Origin: Anniella stebbinsi | Lineage: Eukaryota > Chordata > Lepidosauria > Squamata > Anniellidae | NCBI GenBank assembly: GCA_029215795.1 | Contig: JARDYH010000004.1 | Span: forward strand, 110,442,001-110,506,000 | DNA: 64,000 bases | Direction of reading: 5' to 3' | Part shown: positions 46,426 through 58,770 of the stretch, in pieces | Layout of the letters: every line of letters starts with the position of its first letter | How positions within the stretch are numbered: position 1 is the stretch's first letter | Notes under the pieces: generated by a model | Told to the model about the DNA's origin: nothing | What the model saw: the letters and a program-made list of their open reading frames with translations, nothing else | Database searches by the model: none | Made by a program: the position numbers and the translations under genes

Positions 46426-47634
46426 ATGATCCTAGGGCTGCATTTACCTCCCCTTGGCACATGACATTGATCTGGGGAGCATATCTGCCTCCTCCTGCTG
46501 CCTTCTCCCCAGAAATGAAAGCGCTTTTGCTGTCCAGAGGTGGAGAAAGAGGAGTCAGCAGCTGTGCATCAGAGGAGCTGCTGAGTGATGGCAGTTGGAT
46601 CTTCTCTTGCCCAGATGTACTGATGGATTGATTCTGCAGTCCCTTACTCCCTTTGCCCTAAGACTACATTTCCTTTTTTTCTTTTACTGTTCAAAGGCAG
46701 AGAGGGAGGAGAAAGTTACATCCCATATGGAACAGAGTTGCCAGCTTTTTTTCTTTCAGGGCTCTTGTGCCTATAAACAACAGCAAACCATGTTCCATTA
46801 CTGCCTTCCTTTGTCAGAAGAGAATCAGCCTGCTGCATTTGAACTAGTCACACAGGACATTTAGACACATGAGCCCTGTCAACAAGAAGAAGGAGGAAGA
46901 GGAGGAGGAAGTTGGCAATCCAATAAAAGCCATTTTGTTCTATTCTCCCTGGGAAAAGTTAGGTTTACCATATTAAAGGCTAAAAGCAAGCAACAGTTAT
47001 TGCTCTTGAATGAAATTATTCAGTTACCTGACATCCCCCACCCCTCCAATTACGATTCCCCTTGCCAAAATGTGCTGACTAATCTAAAATCTAAACTGTA
47101 TGCCAGAAAGAAAGATAGTACATAAAAATGGGAAAGAAAGTTTTTTTTAATTGATTGAATTGAAATGTTCTCACATTTATAGAGTAAGCTGTGAGGAAAA
47201 TAAGGTGAGGGGGTTGGGCTTTTTTGTTTAAGGATTGCTAAATGGCAGACAATTTCAGTTGTTTTTATAGATTACTTATGCCTTGAAAAGAAAACACCCC
47301 CAGAGCTATGAGATGACGCGCCAGGGGTTGTCTGGACTTTTAACTGAGTGCAAAGTCTGTTTAGTCAGAGCCTTCATGCCTAACACTGACCTTTCCCCTC
47401 GTCACGCCTCCCTACTCCAGGTGCAACATTTCTCCTCCACCCCTCCACATTACTAATTAGTTTGTGCTTGTTTTACACATACATACTGAAAAGTAACAGG
47501 GTATTTAATACAGCACAGACCCTGTCCCCAAAACATGACCCCAAGGTGTACCTTTTAATGCATGTCCAGACTTGTTTGCTGAATGTTTCCATTAACAAAT
47601 CCCAAGATAAATTCCCACCAACTCCCTGATCATT
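46426..47634. other. Unique sequence, possible conserved non-coding part
   Basis: No gene. 46880-46910 is a short purine-rich run. 47080-47480 is non-repetitive and could hold regulatory DNA, which I cannot test here. Confidence 0.4.
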
Positions 47635-48060
47635 TCTTTCTTTCTTTCTTTCTTTATTATATGTTTAATGCGCCCCCATAACTAATGCTCTCTGGCACAT
47701 TACTAAAAGCTAAAAGACTAAAATGCCATACAGACAGTTAAAAATATAAAATACAATACAAATATTTAAAAGAATAAAATACAGTGCGAAACAAAACAAA
47801 CAACACAGGGATGGATAAAACAGCCATACAAATCGAGAACAGGGTCACTAAAATGCCTGAGAGAAATTAAAGATCTTTGCTTGGCACTGAAAACAATACA
47901 ATGTGGGCACCAGGAAAGCCATTTTGGGAAGGGTATTCCATAAGCACGGTGCCACAACTGAGAAGGCCTTCTCTCATGTAGCCACCTGCCTAATTTCCTT
48001 CAAGAGGGCCTCCAAATATGAAGGCCTCCAAAGATGACCTACTTTTTTAAAAAGAGCAAT
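47635..48060 (-). mobile_element. L2-type LINE, 3' fragment (minus)
   Basis: A (TTTC)n run leads into GCGCCCCCATAACTAATGCT and CTCTGGCACATTAC. On the minus strand, 47965-47870 matches the end of ORF2 (GAGAAGGCC and ATGCCTGAGAGAAATTAAAG blocks). Diverged copy. Confidence 0.6.
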
Positions 48061-48589
48061 ACAATATAAATGTTGCCGGATTGTGGACTTCCCAGTGCAG
48101 AATATCTTTCCTTTTGTTATGCTCTACAATTCTCAGAACAGACAGACTAATACAGCAAGAAATTTTTTGCAAACATCTTCTACCAGTAAATAGCTAATGA
48201 CCGAGGTTTGGAGGAATGCTCTTCACCTGATCCAGCTGTGGTGAGGGGCAACTAATCAAATGTAACAGCTGGTGGCCTTGAATGTAGTTGTGTTTCCCTG
48301 TTTGACTCAAAAGACACATCCTGGGAGCGCAATCATGCTCAGATGAGCACAGGTTGGGAAATCCAGATGCACAATGTAGGACATTGTTTACAGAGGAATA
48401 CAACTTTCTTGCTGGATTGGTGAATGCATGTTCTTGTAGTTCAATGGGAAAGTATTATTGTGTGGAAATACACTCTTCATGTTTCTTAGTTAACACGACA
48501 CCTTCGTAGAAATATTGCTCATGTGTTTATGATTACTTTGGCTAGCATACATCCTCCTAATGGTTTTATTTTTGTGAGTGTTGAATGTA

Positions 48590-49034
48590 AGGGATGCGTG
48601 AACCAGCAAAACTTCACCTCACTGAAGTTATCCGAATTCAATCTCAAAGCTTGTTCTGCCTTGGGTCTTTTTCAGATTGTGAGCTTTGCGGGTTTTTTGT
48701 GTGTTTTTTTTAACATGACAAACCATGCGTATTGTTGTGCCTACTTTTCCAAATGTAAACATCATTGTGCACATCTTTGAAATGTATGCATCTTCTCTCA
48801 TGGATTAAAGCACATTTGTGCACCTTTTTTTAACAGTATGCAGTTTTTCATTTCCTTTTTTCAAATGTGCGCTTGCTGTCAAACACATTTCTTTTGGTCC
48901 ATGAATCCCATCGCAAGCTTGCAGATGCATGGATTTTGACCCCAGATTGCATCCGGGTCTGTGTTTGATACAGAAGGTGTGACCTGGATAAATCCTGATC
49001 AAAAACCAACTGAAATTAATTTCCCTTACATTGC
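48590..49034. mobile_element. Probable H-family hAT element
   Basis: TAAGGGATGCGTGAACCAGC at the left and TTAATTTCCCTTA at the right. The interior has AAATGTAAACATCATTGTGC / AAATGTATGCATC quasi-repeats. No target duplication found. Confidence 0.55.
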
Positions 49035-49200
49035 TAACTATTAGATATTAAAATGCATGGGTGCTGTATTCTGCATCATTAGTCTTCAGTGTTATGTGGA
49101 TCTGTTGTTGTGAATGAGCCTTGGAACCCAGCATTTGGTTTTGATTCGTCTTCTTCATATTTGAAGTGGAAGGATATTAAAAGGATGTGTGTGAGAGTAA

Positions 49201-49545
49201 GGGTGCCTCTACAAGAACGATTTAAAGCTCTTTCAAGGCGCATTACAGATTTTACCTCTACAAGAGCGGAGCGCAAATCAGGGGTCCAGGCGCTTCAAAT
49301 CTCCAATTATTCGCATTATCGAATTCACGTTAAATAGCAACTTAAAATTTACCACTGGAGTTCAAGCGCCTTATGGCCATGTAAACATGCGATTCTCCGC
49401 ATGTCAACAACTTTAAAGCGCGTTTCATACAGACCGCAATGCACTTCACCACCTCTCGTGAATATTATTAGGAGTAAATGCGCTTATCCGTATATGCGCA
49501 TAATCAGGCAACCGGGTGTCACAGCGAAATCTTGTAGAGGGGACC
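49201..49545. mobile_element. Z-family CpG-bearing MITE, copy Z2
   Basis: GGGTGCCTCTACAAG at the left and CTTGTAGAGGGGACC at the right, flanked by TAA on both sides (49198-49200 and 49546-49548). This fits PIF/Harbinger. It is inverted relative to Z1 at 22862-23217 and has many GCGC/CG sites. Open frames here (49089-49337, 49401-49583) are not genes. Confidence 0.82.
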
Positions 49546-49964
49546 TAAGTGTATATAACTATGTTTCCATCAAGAAGACTTGATCATGCTGATTATAGTG
49601 ATTGTGATCAAGAAGCTGAGACTATGAACGGCAAGGGCTAGGTGAGTAGTCACTTGCACAGATATCATCAGTAGTTTGAACTGAGGGCTCTGGGATAGCA
49701 GGATGGGGAAAGAGTTCTGCCATTTCACTGTCACAGAGTTGGTTACCAAAATGTCCGTTTGTTATGCAAACAAACCTGTCGTTGCTATTACCACACCACT
49801 AGAACCATCCCATTCCTTAGCACCATCGTTATTACACATGTCTCCCACCTTTCATACAAGGAATTAAATTTTATATTTTTCCCTTGATCTTTACAACAAC
49901 TGCCCTGTTGTGAAATATATTGACCATCTACTCAACGAGCTTCATGGCTGTGTGAGGATTTAAA

Positions 49965-50055
49965 GCTAGGGGCCAATGGCCATCATGGCTGGGAATGATG
50001 GGACTTGCAGTACAACACATCAGTCAGGCATTTGGTGGAGGAAGGCTGCTGTATC
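49965..50055. mobile_element. Old hAT MITE remnant
   Basis: GCCATCATGGCTGGGAATGA and TGGGACTTGCAGTACAACAC match the inner half of the 15841 / 56486 type. Confidence 0.45.
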
Positions 50056-52187
50056 ACACAGGCTTGGAACAGGAGTATAGTGGAAGAAGGTCAATGTCCC
50101 ACCAGACCTGGTGAACGGTGATCCAAGTGAATGGGTAAAGTATTTTGCGGCCACCATTTGTCCCATAAGCGAAAGAATATTGTTTCAGTACTGGGTGCTG
50201 GCTTTGCAGTCTTTGATATCTATGTGATATTTCTAGTTTTATACTGGAAAGAATGTCTTATGCGAATTAACCCCAGTGATTCAGTTCAGAAGATGAATAT
50301 TATTTGATTTCAGTGCTCTTCGGACATCAACACTAATATTCACAGTCAATTTCCCAAAAAATCCAGGTGATAAATAATTTCTACCTACAAAATGTATAAG
50401 TTTCATAAGCAAGAAATAACAATTCATTCAACTGAGAAAAAAAGATATGAACTCACTCAATCGATTACTTGCTGATTAGCCGGTATCTTTATTATAACAA
50501 CTGTTGCTTGTTATAAGTAGAAACCAGGCCACAACTATAAGCACATTTAATTGTTGTTAGTGGCTAACAATGTTCTCCTTTGTACTCTTTTTTGGGTGCT
50601 GATTTTCCTCTTTTCTGTGAGGTGTAAATAACCATCCGAATCCAAGATGTCCAACCACAGAGGAGGGTGGGGGCTACATCACTGCAATGCAGTGGTGCAA
50701 TTAGATATTTTAGACTCTGCATGGACTTAATGGTCTTACATCCCCTCCCCTCTTTAGATGGAAATGTGGTTTATTTCCTGCCTTATCTTTCCCAGAAGCT
50801 TAGTCTCTTTAGATGGTAATGTGTATTAGCTCACTTACTTCAAACTGTGGTATTTGGGGCCATCCTTTTCATTCTGATGATTGGGACCCTGGACTTTTGC
50901 CCCAAACACTTCACCTCAATGCATTCCCTGCTTTGGGCCTTTCTGCCTCTTAATCAGCTTCCTTGGAGGATGGGCACTAGGGATTGATTGACTCGCCTCT
51001 GTCCATTTTTGCCGGGCGGCCAACAAGCCACCGCTGCCGTCTGTCCCTTCCTGTGGCACCGCTGATCTTTTAGCAGCCTCATCGAGTAGCCAATGAGTCC
51101 ACCTGTAGGCCCATTATGAGCTGCCATTTTGCGCAAAATGGCGGCTAGGGCATTTCCTAAAAGATCATGTTGCATAAATGGCAGTCGTAAAGCAGTCATT
51201 TACGCAACATTACAGGCATGAATGCTGCAGTTGGTATTTGAACCTGGATGTGTGGAGAGGAGTAAAGTTGGTATTTGACCCTGAATGTAGTGTTGTGTCC
51301 TGAACTTGCATGCCAAGACACATTCTGATATATCACTATCCAAGGGACCTATTGCATTACAGACAAATTGAGAATTTGCAGTCCTCCAATGGCACTCCCA
51401 GATGTTTTACCAGAGATGGGCTGCTTCACCTTGCTGGATAGAAGAAAGGTGTGATGAATGAGTGGAACTGCTTAGTTCCACCCAAAGAGCTATTCCAACT
51501 GTAGATAAGAGCAAAAGTGAGGAGCTACACAGGGCAACCCAACCCTGACCATGGCCATCTCTCACCATACATTGCCCCCACATTTTCAAACCAACCTTCA
51601 CTGCCATATGGGCTAGAACATTGATTTTGAAAGAAATAAAAGAAGAAAAAGGTAAGATTGTGAAATTCAGGATGCTGAATTTAGGTGCCCCACGCCAAAT
51701 TCCGCAATTGGCGAATGATGGAATGCACACAGACATGAAGGAGTTAAGTATTTCAGGGTGGGGTGGGAGAAAAGGCATTATAAGATCAAACTACACATAA
51801 ACACAAACACAAATGCACACATCAGGATTGACAGCACCAGGCAAGGGTACCCACTGAACTGGCTGGTTTACTAAAACGCAGCTCTTTAAGCATCAAAAAG
51901 ACATACAAACAAGACTGAAGTACATTTTATTTCATGCAATGTAAGCTCTGAAGAACGTTATCCTACATTGTAAAGATAATTGAGCCTCCCCCACCCCTGC
52001 TCCATTATGTGAGTACATTTTTCAACGAAAACCTTCTCAAATGAGTTCCGTTTCTTCAAGAAAGCCTCTGACTGTACCAGCTGTCCAAACATATTTTTCA
52101 GTCACTCTGTGCTCTGTCCCAATGCTGCTGAATTGGAGCTTCACTTTAAGGTCAAAAGTTAGTCTAACTGCAGGATCTGCTGAATAC
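50056..52187. other. Unique sequence, no gene recognised
   Basis: About 2.1 kb. A CCATTTTGCGCAAAATGG perfect palindrome lies at 51124-51141 inside a GC-richer patch (51000-51200). Frames 50954-51199 and 51407-51778 (minus) show no domain. Confidence 0.45.
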
Positions 52188-52249
52188 AAAAAAAGAAAAA
52201 GAAAGAAAAAAGAAGAAAGAAGAAAAAGAAGAAGAAAAAGAAAAAAGAA
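52188..52249. repeat. Purine-rich (GAA/GAAA)n tract
   Basis: About 60 bases of only A and G on the plus strand. It creates lysine/arginine-rich and phenylalanine/leucine-rich spurious frames on the two strands. Confidence 0.9.
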
Positions 52250-52590
52250 CATAACACAACACATTTTCTGACTACAGTTTTTTTTAAAGCCTGTTGTACT
52301 ATTGAAATGCATTTCAGTTTGACTGAAAGGATCCAGGAGGACCCATCTGTTTCTATTTGCTATTTTAATACTTCAAAACAGTTAAATAACCACTGGAGTG
52401 GCACATATAGGCACTTAGAAAAAAATAGGTTGGGCCACCTTGCAGTAATTATGGCAAAATAATATAAACAAAGAAATACACAATATGCCATAATGCAAAA
52501 GTAGTCGTTTGTATTACATAATGTGCTGCTATCCCTTAAAAGTTTGTTGATTTTAGCAAAACAATGTGAGACTTTTGATTCACTCTGTAC

Positions 52591-53312
52591 TAGAGTTGTG
52601 TAAGCCTCAGGCCTTGGATTCGGAAATCTGAATCACAGAGGCTATTTTATGGCAGATCAGCCATTTTATGATGGATCTGCCATTTCCTTGCACAGCCCTA
52701 GGCCCCCATACAGCCTACAACTCCCAGATTGCAGTGCCTGGGAGGGCTGCATTTACCATGGCCCAGGAACAGAGGGCATATGTGTACTCACCGTTGCCTG
52801 CTGCTCCACATGATTGCTTGCTCCTCCCCGCCATCGTCGCCTCCTCCCCGCCAACACTGGCTTCTCTTTGTGATCAGCTGCTGCCACCGCAATCCAGAAT
52901 GCTCCATTAACCCTGGATGGATCCCTGCATGTTCTGCAGGTGCCTTGCAGCTGCCTGCTTCCCCTAAGAGCCACCCACTTCCATTACCAGAGTGGGCAGC
53001 TCTTGGGGGAAGCAGGCAGATGTAGGGCATCTGCAGATCACACAGGGATCCCTCCAGGGTCATTGGAGTATTCTGGAGTGCGACAGCAGTGGCAGCTGAT
53101 TGCTCGGAGAAGCTGGTGATGGTGGCAGTGGTGAGTAGACATATGCCCTCTGTTCCTGGGCCCTGGTAAGTGAAGCCCTCCCAGGCACTGCATGCTGGGA
53201 TTTGTAGGCTGTATGGGGACCTAGGGCTGTGGAAGGAAATGGCGGATCCACCATAAAATGGCCTCCATGATTCAGATTTCCAAATCCAATTTCCGAAGTT
53301 TGCACAGCCCTA
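52591..53312. mobile_element. 722-bp foldback hAT element
   Basis: TAGAGTTGTGTAAGCCTCAG at the left and AAGTTTGCACAGCCCTA at the right. Arms of about 230 bp are inverted repeats (GAAATCTGAATCA / TGATTCAGATTTC; CCCATACAGCCTACAACTCC / TTGTAGGCTGTATGGGGACC). Flanking octamers CTCTGTAC (52583-52590) and CTCTATAC (53313-53320) match at seven of eight positions, so hAT. The six short frames within are not genes. Confidence 0.85.
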
Positions 53313-53494
53313 CTCTATACTCCAATAAGATGCTGGTCTGTCACCAGTTGGATTACAAATAACTGATGACAGACATGAGTCTTATTTGTGAAATCCAATT
53401 ATTTGTTTAAACACATTCTTTATAAACCTTATCATATATCATTATCTTTGCTACTACAAGATCCTCTTATGCCCTGATCGTAGCCATTATCATT

Positions 53495-53890
53495 CAGACG
53501 TAAGCCCCAGCGCTTTCCATGGGATTACTCTTAAGCTAGGCTGACTAGATAAAATCCAGGTCAGGGCTCATGTAACTTTAACAGTTGTAGAGAAAAGGGA
53601 ATTTCAGCCAGTGTCATTTGTATGCAATTAGGTCCTGGTGATATTCCCTCTTCATCACAACAGTTAAAGGTGCAGGGGCCCTGCCTTCTTTTGTATATGG
53701 TCACTCTAGTATTGTGCATGCACCTTTAACTGTAGTGATGAAGAGGGAATATCACCAGGAACTAATTGCATACAAATGACACTGGCTGAAATTCCCTTTT
53801 CTCTACAACTGTTAAAGTTACATGAGCCCTGACCTGGATTTTATCTGGTCACCCTATCTTAAGCAAGCATGCATAGGATTGAAGCAACAA
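53495..53890. mobile_element. W-type short MITE split by FB-hAT copy 8
   Basis: GACGTAAGCCCCAGCGCTTT then CCATGGGATTACTCTTAAGC before, and AAGCATGCATAGGATTGAAG after, the hAT insertion. Together they make a W unit like 28188-28272. Confidence 0.6.
53537..53856. mobile_element. FB-hAT foldback element, copy 8
   Basis: TAGGCTGACTAGATAAAATC at the left and ATTTTATCTGGTCACCCTA at the right, 320 bp, with an exact 8-bp duplication TCTTAAGC (53529-53536 and 53857-53864). AGATAAAATCC subfamily. Confidence 0.95.
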
Positions 53891-53997
53891 TACTGGAGCA
53901 TGTGAATAAATAAAGGATTGGGTTTCATATCAGCAAGCTCCTTTTTTATTAAGTTGGGTGATTCAGACTGCAATCCAATACACATACTTACTCAGTG

Positions 53998-54345
53998 TGA
54001 TGACTACTACTAACATAAAAACATAAGAAGTGCCATGCTGAATCAGACCGAGGCTCCATCTAGTCCCATTACTCTGTTCACATGGTGGTCAACCAGTTGT
54101 CGACCAGGGACTAACAAAGCAGGACGCTAGTGCAACAGCACCCTCCCACCCACGTTCCTTGGTAACTGGTGCACATGGGCTTACTGCCTCGGATACTAGA
54201 GGTAGCACATAACCATCAGGGCTAGTAGCCATTTATAGCCTTCTCCAGGAATTTATCCAATCCACTTTTAAAGCCATCCAAATTGATGGCCGTCGCTACA
54301 TATTGTGGTAGTAAATTCCATAATTTAACTACTTCTACTTCTTAT
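53998..54345 (-). mobile_element. CR1 LINE, 3' fragment (minus)
   Basis: AGTGCCATGCTGAATCAGAC, ATCTAGTCCCATTACTCTGT, GGCTAGTAGCCATTTATAGC and TCCACTTTTAAAGCCATCCA are the complement of the CR1 ORF2 C-terminus and 3' UTR. The ATTCTATG tail is missing. Confidence 0.9.
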
Positions 54346-56084
54346 CATCATCATTATCATCAAAATCTCTAAGTGGTTCACATATAGATAATATTTCCAT
54401 GTAGACATGCATAGGATTGTGCTGTAAGGCCGTGGCTTTGTGCATGCTTCCTCCCATATACATCCCCCTAAACCTAATGGGAGATACTGGAGTGTCAACA
54501 TGGATTGGGGTTTGTATCCCCTCTGGCATATACAATAATTTCTTTGTATATTTATATGCACTAGAGATGTTTTATTATTTGGATACTTTCTTTGTACATT
54601 TATAGGCACTAGAGGTATTTTTATTATTTGGACAACACATAAATAAACTACAGTTCCTCACCAAAAATACACTTCTCCATGAATAACAGAAAAGATAGCA
54701 AAATGTCCTGAGTTGGTCTTCCTCATCTAGTGTTAAACTGTTCGGATAGTTTTCCTGCCTCTCTACCTTTCATTTTCTTTTAATACAATAATCTAATAAA
54801 TACAATTCAGCTGTCCTTGGTCACTATTGACCTGTTTGTTCTGTATAGTCCAAGAAGGGGATCCACATGACTAAGAAATCTGGTACTTTCCTTATCCATG
54901 GATACTACTCCATTTTTCTTAGGAGCCTATCCCTTTCCCCAGAACCTTTAGATTTTTCTTCTGTCGGTAAATGTGTGCTCACGTCATCAGGCTTCCTTGG
55001 CAATTTTCAGCCACCATCCACAATCAAAAGAACTGAGATGAAAAAAAGAGCCCAAAGTATGGAGAAATGCTCTTGATGTTCTCTCATTTATTCCAAAAAC
55101 TTCGTTACCGTTGGACATCAGCACACACCACATTCAACGCCAGCATTTGTTGTGTCCCATCCTTCCATTCTGTTGCGTGCCACAAGCATATCCATAGCAT
55201 TTCCTTTGTTTCTGCTTTCGCCAAGTATGCCTGCTAGAAGAATCACTTAGACTCCAGTTTGATTTATGTTTTATGTGCCCATGCAATTAGATCATAATGA
55301 CCAGAGAGGGACAGTGAACTCAGAAGGATGCACTTACTGCAATTTTGGATGATGTGTTTATGATTTATGTGCATGTTGGAACTAGGAGCCTCAATTACAT
55401 TGGGCTAAACCAAATGAAGATAAGTGACTGTGGAATATGTTGCGCACGTATTGGCTACTCAAATTGGATAGCACCAAGATATTTTAGCATTTCTTAAGAA
55501 GCAAGTAAGACAATGAAAGCAAATTTTCCCGGCCTCCTCATTTCTCTAAGCAAAACATCTGGATACCACTGAATGAAATGCTTGAATAGCACATCTGTTT
55601 CCAGGAACGTTAATACAAACTATAGAAAGAGTAAGACTGTACTATTCAGTCTTGTAATATCATTCAATCTTCACTATTAAGAGGCAGCATCATAGATTTC
55701 TCAATGTGCTTCAGAGAGCAGTATTTTATGCCTTGAAATCAACTTATTGAATGCACTAGACAATTTTAACTTCTATTTATCATGATTTAAAAAGAAAAAA
55801 AAGAAGACACAAAACAACCATGGAACACATTTCAACTTAAACGTACTGGCATGCTATTTTCTCAAATTTCTGGCAAGTCTCCAGATGAAGTGTGCATTTC
55901 CAAATTATGATACCAAAAACCTGTATAAAATGGAGCCTAGTTTTTCTTTGGTTTTTTAAATCCAAAATCAGTTCAAAGGAATAGCAATGTGTTTCTACTC
56001 TGCGTGATTCTTGTAAGTTGTTATCCATAATTAGATTCTGTTTCATTTCCATATTAATCTTAAATTTTACAAAATCCTTTCTAT
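54346..56084. other. Unique sequence, no gene recognised
   Basis: A small direct repeat at about 54538-54625 (two copies of ...TATATTTATATGCACTAGAG...TTATTATTTGGA) is the only structure seen. Frames on both strands lack domains. Confidence 0.45.
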
Positions 56085-56085
56085 A

Positions 56086-56138
<53 letters not shown>
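56085..56138. repeat. (GT)n(AT)n compound microsatellite
   Basis: About 12 GT then about 15 AT dinucleotides. Confidence 0.95.
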
Positions 56139-56140
<2 letters not shown>

Positions 56141-56485
56141 TCTTTTAAAAAGGTACATAAATGGCTATTTTCCTTCAAAATACGAGTTTAAATGTGTATT
56201 TTGATACATTTAAACTGCCAAGAACTGTGCTGCAACATTTGGAGAAGAACAAAATCCAGTGGATAACTAAGCTCTGACCTACACGTTAGTCTGAGAAGTG
56301 TGGATTGGGTCATTTTGTTTCGGAATTCACAAAGACCGCATCTCTAAAAGAGAAGCATTCTGAGTTCTGCCACCTCTTTAGACTGGGCATCTGTCATTTG
56401 TTCCAGCTGATTCTCCTGTTCAGCTCTGCGTATTGTCCAAGTGGTCTTCTTGGCTCATTTTATGTTCTCTGCCAGAAGAAAAGAG

Positions 56486-56623
56486 CAGGGGTGGGCAACT
56501 TATGCTCCTCCAGAGGTTCTTTGACTGCAGCTTCTATCATCTGACACTATTGGCTGTGTTGGCTAGGGCTGATGGAAGTTGCAGTCCGACAACATCTGGA
56601 AGGCCACAAGTTCCCAAGCCCTG
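56486..56623. mobile_element. hAT MITE (CAGGGGTGGGCAACT type)
   Basis: CAGGGGTGGGCAACTTATGC at the left, AAGTTCCCAAGCCCTG at the right, and GGCTAGGGCTGATGGAAGTT inside. Canonical amniote hAT ends, but no target duplication is readable. Confidence 0.65.
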
Positions 56624-56669
56624 CTACAAAGGAACCATCTTGTACAGGTCAAATGGAAATTAAGACTGA

Positions 56670-57158
56670 GGGCTCATCTACACCTAAGGGTGTAGAGGGA
56701 GGGGGGAGGGTTGCGGACTTACCTGCTTCCGCAATCCTTCCCCAGAATCTAGACGGCAGCACGACGTCCTGGAAGGGAAGAGGGACATTGTGGGCACCTT
56801 TTTTTTTTAAAGAAGAGCCACATGTGGCAAAAAAGTAAGTACAACCCCCTGCCAAACTTCATGCCCACCTACCCACCCGCCATCCTGGGGATGGCGAAAT
56901 TGCTGCCCCCAACCCACCCCCATGGGCACAGAGCCACTCTGTGTGGCTCTATGCCTGTTTCAGGACCTGGGAGGGTGTGCCACACCAGTCCTCGGGATTG
57001 TCCCGTGACTGCAGAAAAACCGGGATATCCCTGATTTCAGTTATCCTGGGATAATCTCTAGGTTGTCCCCTGTTGATTCCGGGATCCCCTGTGCATCATT
57101 TGGACACACGGATGATCTAGCGACAACCCCAGGATAAATGGCTGGTGTAGACATAGCC
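56670..57158. mobile_element. X-family Harbinger-like element, copy X4 (inverted)
   Basis: GGGCTCATCTACACCTAAGG then GTGTAGAGGGAGGG at the left and GGTGTAGACATAGCC followed by TTA at the right (left flank TGA). Blocks shared with X2/X3: CCATCCTGGGGATGGCG, GTGCATCATTTGGAC, a poly-T/A hinge at 56800. It lacks the CTTACTTGCAAGTAAG block, where GCAAAAAAGTAAGTAC occurs elsewhere. Confidence 0.78.
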
Positions 57159-57409
57159 TTAGATATAGTAATTGAAGTTGAGAGGTATGGTGGTCTAATG
57201 CAGAGAAAGCTTGGCTTCAAGTAGTGAGTCAAATTACATGTTACGTTAAATACATTATTGCAGTTAACGTATCTATTGTTTTAAAAAATAGCAGCCAGAG
57301 CAGGAGGGCTAAGTACAATGGGAACCATGGCACATCGGGAGTGGGTTAACTTTTCCTCTCATACCACGTTCCTGAACGGAAAAAAAAGAAAATCCCCTCC
57401 AAAGTAGGA

Positions 57410-57830
57410 ATGGATGAATCTGACCATTTTAGTTTCTCTCAGTTTCTTATTTTTCCTAATTTAATTTAATTTTGTCCCAAACTTAGAGAAGTTTTCCAGT
57501 GTTAAATTCACTTTGCCCTGAACTTTTAAAACATGTTTGTTTATGTTTGCATGAAAATTTGTATGCTTTTTCTCCTGATTCATGCATTTTTGTATGCACT
57601 AACATACACGTTTTACAATTTTCCTAATGCCTGTTTGAACATTATTTTCACCAATATAAACATTTTTGTATGTACTTTCCCCTAATATACACATGTTTGG
57701 ATGTATCTTTTGATCGGAAAACTTCATTGCAAAAAGTAAGGCAAAGGGAGAATTTTAAAGGATAATTGAGTTTCAGTTTACGTATTGTTTTGAAAATGCA
57801 AACTTAGGTAAATTTACATTAAAATGTGAA
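57410..57830. mobile_element. Probable H-family hAT element
   Basis: GGAATGGATGAATCTGACC at the left. The interior has TTTGTATGC / ATACACGTTTT quasi-repeats. The right end is not certain. Confidence 0.4.
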
Positions 57831-58239
57831 CCCAATTAATTTCTCTCCCAGCCTTTCTCCAAAGCTGCTGTTTGCCAGAAAAGCACAGCTGCTATTGCTG
57901 CCAACATGTAGTTTGGCACTCAGAGGTCTGGATCCAAGTACCACCTTTGTCCTAAACTTACTGTGTGCATTTATTCTGGTCACCATGTCTCATTTTCAGG
58001 TCTCTGTTGGTAAAATGAGTTTGCTCTACCTCACAGTGCTAAAGCCAATTCTCACATTATTTTTTTAACTTTGTTGTTATCATACCTCGGTACAATGTAA
58101 ATACCGTATGCAGAATTAGGCACATTCCTTTAAAACTCCTTGTCATGGTGGCCAGGAAAGAATGATGCTATAGCTTCTGAGGTTTGTTTGTTCTTTTAAA
58201 GACGCACACCTGTCCTATGTGTGTGCGTGCATGTCCGTT

Positions 58240-58350
58240 GTCCTTTCGCAGCATGCATGTTATTTTGTACTCTGTACTTCGAGGGCCTGGGTTCAATTCC
58301 CACCATTCCCAGTTCAAAGGATTGCAGGTAGTAGGAGTGGGAATGACCAC
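58240..58350 (+). mobile_element. tRNA-derived SINE fragment
   Basis: GGGTTCAATTCCCACC is a good match to a pol III B box. TTCCCAGTTCAAAGGATTGC and GTAGGAGTGGGAATGACC follow as in squamate tRNA-SINEs. The A-box half is degraded. Confidence 0.5.
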
Positions 58351-58434
58351 CAATATAGCAAGGACATGTTTATTAATTTTTTAAAAAAATCATTGATACC
58401 CTCCTATTCCTTCCTAAGGGGATCCAAGTGGCAT

Positions 58435-58770
58435 AAACTAACAAGAGTAGAACAACATTAAGCAGGCAATAATAAAAACTCCACAATACCTATGAGGGTT
58501 CAAAAGCCTGATTCAAAATGAACGGTTTAACTGCCCTCCTAAATACAAGTAGTGAAGCAGATAGACTGTTTTCCTAGAGAGGGGGTTCCAGAGTAGGGGC
58601 CACCACAGAAAAGAGCTTTGCACACATTGCCACTGTATAAATACCTGGAGGAACAGCAAGAAGGACTTTATGGAAGACCACTGTTCTTAGACAGGCTTAT
58701 ATATGAAGGAAGGCGGTTATTTAGGTAACCTGGTCTCAAGACATTGTTTGTCCTATAATAATGCAACAAC
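58435..58770 (-). mobile_element. Degraded LINE 3' region (minus)
   Basis: GGGGGTTCCAGAGTAGGGGC and CACCACAGAAAAGAGCTTTG resemble the complement of the L2-type ORF2 end. Family assignment is weak. Confidence 0.35.

Noticed and set aside
51124..51141. Perfect 18-bp palindrome CCATTTTGCGCAAAATGG
   Set aside because: Possibly a MITE centre or chance. No flanking inverted arms or second copy could be established.
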